Origin: an uncultured Bacteroidales bacterium
GTDB taxonomy: Bacteria; Bacteroidota; Bacteroidia; Bacteroidales; F082
Assembly: GCA_937884015.1 (NCBI GenBank)
Contig: CALGBV010000260.1
Location: forward strand, 1-14,000
Direction: 5' to 3'
DNA length: 14,000 nucleotides
Shown here piece by piece: positions 6,004 to 11,928 of the stretch (positions within the stretch are counted from its first letter, which is position 1; each line of letters begins with the position of its first letter). The notes beneath the pieces were generated by a model, which was not told where the DNA came from, searched no databases, and was given only the letters and a program-made list of their open reading frames with translations. The position numbers were made by a program, and so were the translations under genes.

Positions 6004-6942
6004 ATGAAGAAATTGGCTGTTATCGCTTTCGGCGGAAACGCTCTTCTGAGAGGCGGTCAAAAAGGAACTTATAAGGAACAGATGCAGAATGTGACGGAAA
6101 CCTGTCAGTCGCTGCTGCCTTTCCTGAAAGGTGATTATAATTTGGTTATCGGTCATGGCAATGGCCCTCAGGTCGGCAATGTGATGTTGCAGCATGAGGC
6201 TGGCAGTCATGAATTTGGCGTTCCGGGAATGCCTATCGATTTCTGTGTTGCCGAAACCCAAGGCCTGATTGGTTTCATGATTGAAATGGGTCTTGACAAG
6301 GTGTTTGCCAAGGAAGGCATGAAGCGAAACGTGGTGACTTTGGTGACCCAGGTCGAAGTCGACAAGAACGACCCGATGTTCCTGAATCCAACCAAACCAG
6401 TTGGTCCGTATTATACAAAGGAAGATGCTGACAAATATGCTGCCGAGACGGGTGCGGTATACAAGGAAGACCCGAAGGGCAGAGGCTGGCGCAAAGTCGT
6501 TGCATCGCCAAAACCGATTCGTATACAAAACGTCGATATCGTGAAACGTTTGGCTGATGAAGGCAATATCGTCATCACCGTTGGCGGCGGCGGCATTCCG
6601 GTTGTTGAAAAGAATGGTTGCCTCTGTGGTGTAGAAGCTGTCATTGACAAGGATTTGGCGTCGGCAATGACTGCCATCAACATCCATGCTGATGAATTTT
6701 ATATCTTGACCGATGTGCCGAAGGTCTACATCAATTTCCGCAAGGAAAACGAGCAGGCTTTGGACACCATCACCGTGGCGCAGGCCAAGCAATATCTGGC
6801 CGAAGGTCATTTCACCGAAGGTAGCATGGCACCGAAAGTGCGTGCAGCCATCCTCTTTGTTGAGGCTACGGGCCACGAAGCCATCATCACCGAGGCAACG
6901 CGCTTGGGTGATCCGACATGTGGCACAAGAATCATAGCATAA
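6004..6942 (+). CDS. arcC: Carbamate kinase
   Basis: This 312-residue cytoplasmic enzyme transfers phosphate between carbamoyl phosphate and ADP, producing ATP at the end of the arginine deiminase or agmatine/purine-derived carbamoyl pathways. The amino-acid-kinase fold signatures are in order: GGNALL (10-15), GHGNGPQVGN (50-59), WRKVVASPKP (162-171), the glycine loop VGGGGIPV (193-200), AVIDKDLAS (212-220) and the nucleotide-contact motif GSMAPKVRAA (273-282). Length is normal for the family. ATG 6004 gives the usual KKLAVIAFGGNALL start. It stands alone: no arcA, arcB or transporter lies in the window, and it has its own promoter and terminator. Direction in vivo (ATP formation or carbamoyl-phosphate supply) cannot be read from the sequence. 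Confidence 0.96.
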   Translation: MKKLAVIAFGGNALLRGGQKGTYKEQMQNVTETCQSLLPFLKGDYNLVIGHGNGPQVGNVMLQHEAGSHEFGVPGMPIDFCVAETQGLIGFMIEMGLDKVFAKEGMKRNVVTLVTQVEVDKNDPMFLNPTKPVGPYYTKEDADKYAAETGAVYKEDPKGRGWRKVVASPKPIRIQNVDIVKRLADEGNIVITVGGGGIPVVEKNGCLCGVEAVIDKDLASAMTAINIHADEFYILTDVPKVYINFRKENEQALDTITVAQAKQYLAEGHFTEGSMAPKVRAAILFVEATGHEAIITEATRLGDPTCGTRIIA

Positions 6943-6967
6943 TTTGTATTGTTTTTTCATAGCAGGT

Positions 6968-7005
6968 GAGTAGGGCACGGCATTTTGGTCGTGTCCTATT
7001 CTTTT
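6968..7005 (+). terminator. Intrinsic terminator after arcC
   Basis: GAGTAGGGCACG (6968-6979) pairs with CGTGTCCTATTC (6990-7001), 12 bp with two G-T wobbles; two further pairs can form inside the loop (GC 6980-6981 with GT 6988-6989). It is followed directly by TTTT (7002-7005). It lies 25 nt after the arcC stop and also shows that the open frame from 6985 is not a real start for the next gene. Confidence 0.8.
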
Positions 7006-7039
7006 ATGTTGCCCTCAGGCAATCTTGAATCATTTTTAT

Positions 7040-7047
7040 TATTTTTG
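7040..7047 (+). promoter_or_regulatory. -7 box for the T9SS cargo / two-component operon
   Basis: TATTTTTG is an exact TAnnTTTG followed by CA, just downstream of the arcC terminator. Transcription would begin near 7054, only about 10 nt before the ATG pair at 7063/7066, so the leader is very short. A well-placed TTTG at -33 is not seen. The box lies inside the longer open frame starting at 6985, which argues for the later start. Confidence 0.55.
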
Positions 7048-7062
7048 CACTCAAAATTTGGA

Positions 7063-9021
7063 ATGATGCGAAAAATAATATTGGTTTTAATGTTGGCTCT
7101 CGTTAGTCGGATTGCCTTGGCAAATCATTGGGAGCCTGATCCATATCAGTTTGCCGACAACATGAACGTGATTGGCGTGATTGAAATCAATGGCATTGAG
7201 CAAACATCGACGCAACTCGAAATTGGAGCTTTCTGTGGCAATGAATGCCGTGGCAGTGAGATGCTGGCCTATTATGTTGGTCTCGACCGTTACATGGTCT
7301 TTCTGACGCTTTACGGACAATACGGACATACGTTTGACTTCCGTCTATACGATCATGCCTCGCAAAGGGAGCTCGACCTTACGCCGCCGGCAACGATACA
7401 GTTTGTGGCAAATAATATCATTGGAAGTCTCTCCGAACCATACGTCTTTTCGTTCACGGGCAGTACCTGTGTCATTGGGGCTGAAGCCCAGCCCGCCGAA
7501 GGAGGAACTGTGGCTGGCGCAGGCATTTATATGCAGGGCGAGACATGCACTTTGACGGCAAACAGTAATCATGGTTATGTCTTCGATTCATGGAAAGAGA
7601 ATGATGTGACCGTCTTTGCAGATAGCGTTTACAGTTTTACGGTTGAAGGTGACCGGGAACTGACAGCTGTCTTCCAACTTGATGAATTTGAAATCAGTCT
7701 TGAGGTCTCTCCAGTTGAAGGAGGGTCGGTTGAAGGTGACGGAACCTATTCGTATGGCGAAACGGTTACAGTTCACGCAACGGCTAATCCTACCTATTCG
7801 TTTACGGCTTGGAAGGAAAACGATGAAGTGGTGAGCACCACTCAGGATTACACTTTCACTGTGGGCGGTGACCGTCATTTGGTGGCAGTTTTCGAGCAGG
7901 AATGTTATGTGGTGACGGTGACGCCCGAACCGATGGATGGCGGTGACATTACGGGTGCGGGCAATTATATCGTCGGTTCGTTATGTCAGCTTGAAGCCTT
8001 CCCCAAGCCAGGCTATGTCTTTGAGAGGTGGATGGAAAATGGCGAAACGGTCAGTACAACGTCTTTTTTTAGTTTTGTTGTCAACGAAAATCATGATTTG
8101 AAAGCTTGTTTTTCCCATGTTCCTTACGAAATCACGTTGTCGGCTGAGCCTGAAACGGGCGGCATGGTCGAAGGAGGCGGCACATTCTATTTTGGCGATA
8201 CGGTTACGGTTCGGGCTTTGACCAATCCTACCTATTATTTCATCAATTGGAAGGAAAACGGGGAAGTGGTGGGCACAAATCAGAATTTTACTTTTGCCGT
8301 CGATGGCAACCATCATTTCGTGGCGACTTTTGCCCAAGATTGTTATGTGGTGACGGCAACGCCCGAACCAATCAATGGCGGAAGCATTACGGGAGCGGGC
8401 AATTATGTAGCAGGCACGCAGTGCCTGCTTGTGGCGCATCCGGCACCGGGCTATGGTTTTGATAAGTGGACTGAAAACGGAGTTGTGGTAAGTAATTCAC
8501 CTTCATATAGTTTCACTGTCAATGAAGACCATGACTTGACGGCTCATTTCTTCCTGGTGCCTTACGAAATCGTTGCTGTAGCCGACCCCGAAACGGGTGG
8601 AACGGTGGATGGCGGCGGCTGGTTCTATTATGGCGATGTCTGTACTTTGACGGCTGAACCAGCTGAAGACTATTCATTTACATATTGGTCTTTGTCGGGT
8701 GAGATTGTAAGTTTGGAGCCGGAAATCAGTTTCAATGTGACGAGCGATAAGACTTACACGGCTCATTTCGTCTATTATGATGATGTAGAAGAAAATGCAG
8801 AAATGGTCAGCGTTTATCCGAATCCTGCAAGGGGTAAGGTCTGTTTGCATTGCATAGGCATGAAAAAAGTTGAGGCGTTTGATGTTGTGGGAAGGAAAGT
8901 GCTTGAAAAGAATTGTGATTCCGATTCGGTTGAAATCGGTTTTGAACAATCAGGGCTTTATGTTGTTCGTGTGATTGCTGGAAATAAGGATTGGACTTGT
9001 AAAATATTGATTGAAAAATGA
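7063..9021 (+). CDS. Secreted T9SS protein with six InlB/Listeria-type repeats
   Basis: With start ATG 7063 (or 7066), the product is 652 residues. Its Sec signal peptide is MMRKIILVLMLALVSRIALA, cleaved before NHWEP. Residues about 22-133 form an N-terminal module (NMNVIGVIEINGIEQ, EIGAFCGNECRGSEMLAYY, FDFRLYDHASQREL) that I associate with Bacteroidales surface proteins but cannot name. Residues 136-573 are six tandem repeats of exactly 73 residues (starts at 136, 209, 282, 355, 428, 501) of the bacterial InlB-B/Listeria-type repeat: GG.v.G.G.Y..G..v.l.A...pgY.F..W.eng..vs....ysF.V..d..l.A.F. Residues about 582-652 are a T9SS type A sorting domain (VSVYPNPARGKVCL, EAFDVVGRKVLEK, SGLYVVRVIAGNK, CKILIEK), removed after outer-membrane export. 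Expected location: cell surface or medium. An in-frame extension to 6985 exists but crosses the terminator and promoter. Confidence 0.9.
   Translation: MMRKIILVLMLALVSRIALANHWEPDPYQFADNMNVIGVIEINGIEQTSTQLEIGAFCGNECRGSEMLAYYVGLDRYMVFLTLYGQYGHTFDFRLYDHASQRELDLTPPATIQFVANNIIGSLSEPYVFSFTGSTCVIGAEAQPAEGGTVAGAGIYMQGETCTLTANSNHGYVFDSWKENDVTVFADSVYSFTVEGDRELTAVFQLDEFEISLEVSPVEGGSVEGDGTYSYGETVTVHATANPTYSFTAWKENDEVVSTTQDYTFTVGGDRHLVAVFEQECYVVTVTPEPMDGGDITGAGNYIVGSLCQLEAFPKPGYVFERWMENGETVSTTSFFSFVVNENHDLKACFSHVPYEITLSAEPETGGMVEGGGTFYFGDTVTVRALTNPTYYFINWKENGEVVGTNQNFTFAVDGNHHFVATFAQDCYVVTATPEPINGGSITGAGNYVAGTQCLLVAHPAPGYGFDKWTENGVVVSNSPSYSFTVNEDHDLTAHFFLVPYEIVAVADPETGGTVDGGGWFYYGDVCTLTAEPAEDYSFTYWSLSGEIVSLEPEISFNVTSDKTYTAHFVYYDDVEENAEMVSVYPNPARGKVCLHCIGMKKVEAFDVVGRKVLEKNCDSDSVEIGFEQSGLYVVRVIAGNKDWTCKILIEK
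7468..8781 (+). repeat. Six in-gene tandem repeats of 219 bp with a 438-bp superperiod
   Basis: The repeats are exactly 219 nt long (73 codons) throughout. Repeats 2, 4 and 6 resemble each other (F/YEI...G.V.G.G..YYG), and 3 and 5 resemble each other (YVVT.TPEP..GG.ITGAGNY). At DNA level, TGTTATGTGGTGACGG occurs at 7903 and 8341, and GAAATC of repeats 2, 4 and 6 occurs at 7690, 8128 and 8566, all 438 nt apart. This implies growth by duplication of a two-repeat unit. Confidence 0.85.
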
Positions 9022-10958
9022 ATCCGGTTGTAAAAAGACATTTAAAAAGAGTTGTGGCCGTTCTGTTGCTTGTTCTGCCATTTTCTGCCGTCAAAGCTCA
9101 GGACATCGATTCGCTGTATTGGAATTACCGCGAGGCGCAGCGTCAGGAAAAATTCGGTTTGGCTACGGAACTTCTTGGCATTTTCCAACAGAAAAACTAT
9201 ATGGATGCGCCTGTCGTTTTCACTCAGGAAACGGATAGGGATTACATGGATATGGTGCTGAATTTCTGTGTCGCAACGGAATGGTATGTCAACGGGAAAT
9301 GTCTCCAATCGCTTGATTTGGCACAGTCCACTTTGCCCTTGATTCCTGAGGATTCTTTACTATGGCAGTTTGAGTTCCATTCGCTGATGGGAATGGATTA
9401 TCAGATGCTTGGCGATTATGAGAATGCGCTTTCATGCTGCGAAAAAGAAATGAGGGTGCACGAAAAGCTCCATCGCGACGAATATCTTAGCATTACCTTG
9501 AATTCCCTTGCAGTGCTGAATACGCGCCTGGAATGTTACGATATGGCTTTGACCTGTTCGAAAAACGCAGTTGAAATTGAGCGCAAGCTAAACCGCCGTG
9601 ACCGTCTTGCGGTCCGTCTTGGCGTTGAGGCTGATGTGTTGACGTGTCTCCAGCAATACGATTCGGCATTGGTTTGCCTTGACGAAGCTGTCGCTTTGGA
9701 AACGGATTTGGGCCTTGTGCGTAAGGCTGACATCCGGAAAGTGCAGAAAGCCAAGGTGCTTTTTTTGCAGAATCACTGTGACGAGGCATACCCGATTTTG
9801 AAAGCGGCTTACGAGGATTTTGAGCAGTCGGGCGATTTGTATTACATGGCTGTCGCCTTGGTCGGCCTTGGCGATGTGGAGGAAAAGATGAATCAGCGTG
9901 ACAGTGCGATGCGGCATTATAAGGAGGCGGAAAGGATTTTCCGTGATAATGGCATTAGATCGGCACTGCCTAATTTGCTTGAACGCGAAGGCAATCTTGC
10001 GGTTAAGATGGGCGATTATGAGGGTGCCTATCGGTGTATGAAACAGTATCAGTCGGATAAGGACAGCATCGCTTCGCATGAGATGGAACTGAAACTCTCC
10101 GAAATGGAGATGCAGTATGATGCTTTGGAACGCGATAATGAGATTGTGTTGGAGAAAGAGAAAAACCATAGGAAAGTGGTGGTCATCATTCTGCTTTCGG
10201 TCATCCTTTTGGTGTCGATAGCCTTTGCCATTGTGGAATTCAGGCTTGCCAATATCAGGAAACGCCGTAATGAGGAACTGGCGCAAAGCGGCCAAAACAA
10301 AGACAGACTCATCTCTATCGTTGCGCATGATTTGCGTACGCCGGTGCTGGCGCAGAAACAGATGCTCGACAACATCTGCCGCAATTTCGACAAGATGCCG
10401 GCGGCCGATGTCAAGGAAAACTGCGAACTGGTTAAGGAATCGGCCCATTCGCTCAACGACCAGATTACGAATCTTGTGCAGTGGGTATCGCTTCGCAATG
10501 GCAAACTCAAAAACAATCCCGTGCGTTTCAGCCCTTATCGTATTGTGACGCAATGCATCAATGCCCAAAGTTCATTTATTTCGGCAAAGTCGTTGAAAGT
10601 GTTTAACGATATTGCGCCGGATGCAATTGCGTTCGATGACCTGAATATTGTGAAAACCGTGATCCAGAACTTGTTGTCGAATGCGGTGAAGTTCTCCTTC
10701 CGGGAAGGCGAAATCCATGTCGCGATTGTGGATGGCTTCCTGACAGTTAGTGATAAGGGAATTGGAATTTCCGAGCAACGCATAAAGGAAATATTTGAGC
10801 CTAAGAAAGAAGCGTCGTCGGGTACGGCAGGCGAGAAGGGCATGGGCTTCGGCTTGTTTGTCTGCAACTGTCTTCTTGAAGAGATAGGCTCTTCGATGAA
10901 AGTGGAAAGCAAGGAGGGGAATGGAACTGAAATCGGATTTAAGATACACTTGCTGTGA
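9018..10958 (+). CDS. TPR-sensor histidine kinase
   Basis: This 646-residue inner-membrane sensor kinase has a signal peptide at residues 1-27 (cut after AVKA). A periplasmic region of about 350 residues holds TPR-like helical pairs (GDYENALSCCEKEMRVHEKL, YDMALTCSKNAVEIERKL, YDSALVCLDEAVALETDLGL, RDSAMRHYKEAERIFRDNGI, GDYEGAYRCMKQYQ). A coiled coil follows (MELKLSEMEMQYDALERDNE), then one membrane helix (about 387-410, VVVIILLSVILLVSIAFAIV). The cytoplasmic kinase core has H-box SIVAHDLRTP (phosphorylated His437), N-box NLLSNAVKFS (551-560), G1 SDKGIGIS (Asp579), F-box IKEIFEP and G2 GEKGMGFGLF (about 606-615). All residues needed for activity are present. There is no fused receiver, so it should act on the response regulator at 11072. 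Its ATG overlaps the preceding stop (ATGA), implying translational coupling to the T9SS cargo gene. The ligand is unknown; TPRs suggest a protein or peptide partner. Confidence 0.93.
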   Translation: MNPVVKRHLKRVVAVLLLVLPFSAVKAQDIDSLYWNYREAQRQEKFGLATELLGIFQQKNYMDAPVVFTQETDRDYMDMVLNFCVATEWYVNGKCLQSLDLAQSTLPLIPEDSLLWQFEFHSLMGMDYQMLGDYENALSCCEKEMRVHEKLHRDEYLSITLNSLAVLNTRLECYDMALTCSKNAVEIERKLNRRDRLAVRLGVEADVLTCLQQYDSALVCLDEAVALETDLGLVRKADIRKVQKAKVLFLQNHCDEAYPILKAAYEDFEQSGDLYYMAVALVGLGDVEEKMNQRDSAMRHYKEAERIFRDNGIRSALPNLLEREGNLAVKMGDYEGAYRCMKQYQSDKDSIASHEMELKLSEMEMQYDALERDNEIVLEKEKNHRKVVVIILLSVILLVSIAFAIVEFRLANIRKRRNEELAQSGQNKDRLISIVAHDLRTPVLAQKQMLDNICRNFDKMPAADVKENCELVKESAHSLNDQITNLVQWVSLRNGKLKNNPVRFSPYRIVTQCINAQSSFISAKSLKVFNDIAPDAIAFDDLNIVKTVIQNLLSNAVKFSFREGEIHVAIVDGFLTVSDKGIGISEQRIKEIFEPKKEASSGTAGEKGMGFGLFVCNCLLEEIGSSMKVESKEGNGTEIGFKIHLL

Positions 10959-10988
10959 CGGGGAATGGTGAAGGGTGATTAGCTCGTT

Positions 10989-11018
10989 GACACCCTTCTT
11001 CAAGGGTGTGACGGTGTC
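10989..11018. promoter_or_regulatory. Two mutually exclusive hairpins between kinase and regulator genes
   Basis: ACACCCTT (10990-10997) pairs with AAGGGTGT (11002-11009) around a CTTC loop. Alternatively GACACC (10989-10994) pairs with GGTGTC (11013-11018). No T tract follows, so it is not a standard terminator; it could attenuate read-through, protect an mRNA end or be a small extragenic repeat. The 113-nt gap (10959-11071) has no exact -7 box; TAATTTTA at 11042-11049 is a one-mismatch candidate. Confidence 0.4.
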
Positions 11019-11071
11019 GAAACGACGGGTGAATAATTGGATAATTTTATTGATAATCAAAAAAATATAAA

Positions 11072-11731
11072 ATGGAAGAAAACAAGTTCGATAAGGTCAG
11101 GTTGTTATTGGTTGATGATCATCCTCTGTATCGGAGGGGGATAGCGATGACGCTGAAACAGGATGATGAACATCTTGAGGTGGTGGCAGAAGCGGGCACT
11201 TTGAAGGAAGCTATTGAGACTTTGGAGTCGCGGAAAGACATCGACCTTATTCTTCTTGATTTGCAACTGCCCGACGGCAATGGAAAGGAAGTGGTGCGTT
11301 ACGTCGGCATCAATTGTCCGGCGACGAAAATCCTGGTTTTGTCGGTCGATTTGAATCCGCATCATATCACCGCCTTGATTGAGATGGGAATCAATGGCTT
11401 TGTGAGTAAGGAAGTGCAGTCCGACGAATTGCTTGAGGCCATACATGCGGTTGTTTCGGGTTTCGGATACTATGGCAAGGGTATCAATGCCATGATGGAG
11501 GAAGTGGCGACGGCAGAAGGCGAGAACCTGAACGAGATATTGACAGCCCGAGAAATCGAGATACTTCGTTTTTGCGCCCAAGGTTTCAGTGCTAAGGAAA
11601 TTGCTGAAAAACTTCAGCTTAGCGTCCGGACGGTTGAAGGCCATAAGAATCATATTTATGGCAAGATGGGCTTTGAAAGCATCGGCGAGTTGGTCAACTA
11701 TGCCTTTACGCACGGCATCATCACGGCTTGA
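11072..11731 (+). CDS. NarL/LuxR-family response regulator
   Basis: This 219-residue cytoplasmic DNA-binding regulator is the probable partner of the upstream kinase. The receiver domain (about 9-130) has the acidic pair Asp15-Asp16 (LLLVDDHPLYRRG), phospho-acceptor Asp63 (LILLDLQLPDGNG), switch Ser91 (VLSVD) and Lys113 (GFVSKEV). The C-terminal LuxR-type helix-turn-helix is at about 156-215: LTAREIEILRFCAQGFSAKE, IAEKLQLSVRTVEGHKNHIY, GKMGFESIGELVNYA. The VRTVEGHKNHI recognition helix is canonical. Its targets are not known; the adjacent large secreted-protein gene with an inverted repeat in its upstream region is one candidate. Confidence 0.95.
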   Translation: MEENKFDKVRLLLVDDHPLYRRGIAMTLKQDDEHLEVVAEAGTLKEAIETLESRKDIDLILLDLQLPDGNGKEVVRYVGINCPATKILVLSVDLNPHHITALIEMGINGFVSKEVQSDELLEAIHAVVSGFGYYGKGINAMMEEVATAEGENLNEILTAREIEILRFCAQGFSAKEIAEKLQLSVRTVEGHKNHIYGKMGFESIGELVNYAFTHGIITA

Positions 11732-11825
11732 AGATTTGAATTTTTCATAAGCCAATCACGAATCTTGTTTCCGAGTCACACAATGCAATTATCAACAGAT
11801 GTTGTTGATAAAAATCCGCTTTACA

Positions 11826-11841
11826 TAGGTGAAAATACCTA
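11826..11841. promoter_or_regulatory. Candidate operator, inverted repeat TAGGT-N6-ACCTA
   Basis: TAGGTGAAAATACCTA is a perfect 5-bp inverted repeat with a 6-nt spacer, centred about 34 nt before the start of the TAnnTTTG box and thus roughly 45 nt before the expected transcription start. That is a usual place for an activator site. The neighbouring LuxR-type regulator binds as a dimer to inverted half-sites, so it is the natural candidate, but nothing shows binding. Confidence 0.35.
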
Positions 11842-11863
11842 CAATCAGTTAAAAAGATGTCAA

Positions 11864-11871
11864 TATTTTTG
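11864..11871 (+). promoter_or_regulatory. -7 box for the large secreted protein gene
   Basis: TATTTTTG is an exact TAnnTTTG followed by CA. The start of transcription would be near 11878, with a leader of about 50 nt to ATG 11929. No TTTG is visible at the -33 position, which fits dependence on an activator. Confidence 0.55.
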
Positions 11872-11928
11872 CAACACGATTAATAGTGTGCGGTTTTTCG
11901 AAGTCGCATAAGGGAAAAGTATTGCATT

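Larger units (their letters stand above)
11732..11928. other. Regulatory intergenic region with inverted repeats
   Basis: This 197-nt AT-rich gap separates the response regulator gene from the large secreted-protein gene. A weak 5-bp pairing (GGCTT 11725-11729, AAGCC 11749-11753) brackets the regulator stop. TTATCAACA (11789-11797) pairs with TGTTGATAA (11803-11811), a 9-bp stem with a 5-nt loop and a short A run after it. TAGGT (11826-11830) pairs with ACCTA (11837-11841). The promoter of the next gene follows. No ORF of note is seen. Confidence 0.55.

Noticed and set aside
6004..6942. Arginine deiminase operon
   Set aside because: Only carbamate kinase is present. No arcA, arcB or antiporter gene lies in the window, and arcC has its own promoter and terminator.
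5944..6978. A 344-codon open frame on the minus strand
   Set aside because: It lies entirely opposite arcC, which has every carbamate kinase motif. The antisense frame shows no recognisable domain and arises from codon bias.
6985..7062. Upstream extension of the InlB-repeat protein to 6985
   Set aside because: The extension overlaps the arcC terminator and the -7 box at 7040, and would bury the obvious signal peptide that starts at 7063/7066.
9588..10568. A 326-codon open frame on the minus strand
   Set aside because: It is opposite the histidine kinase gene, whose TPR, membrane and kinase motifs are clear. The antisense product has low-complexity His/Ile/Arg composition and no promoter.
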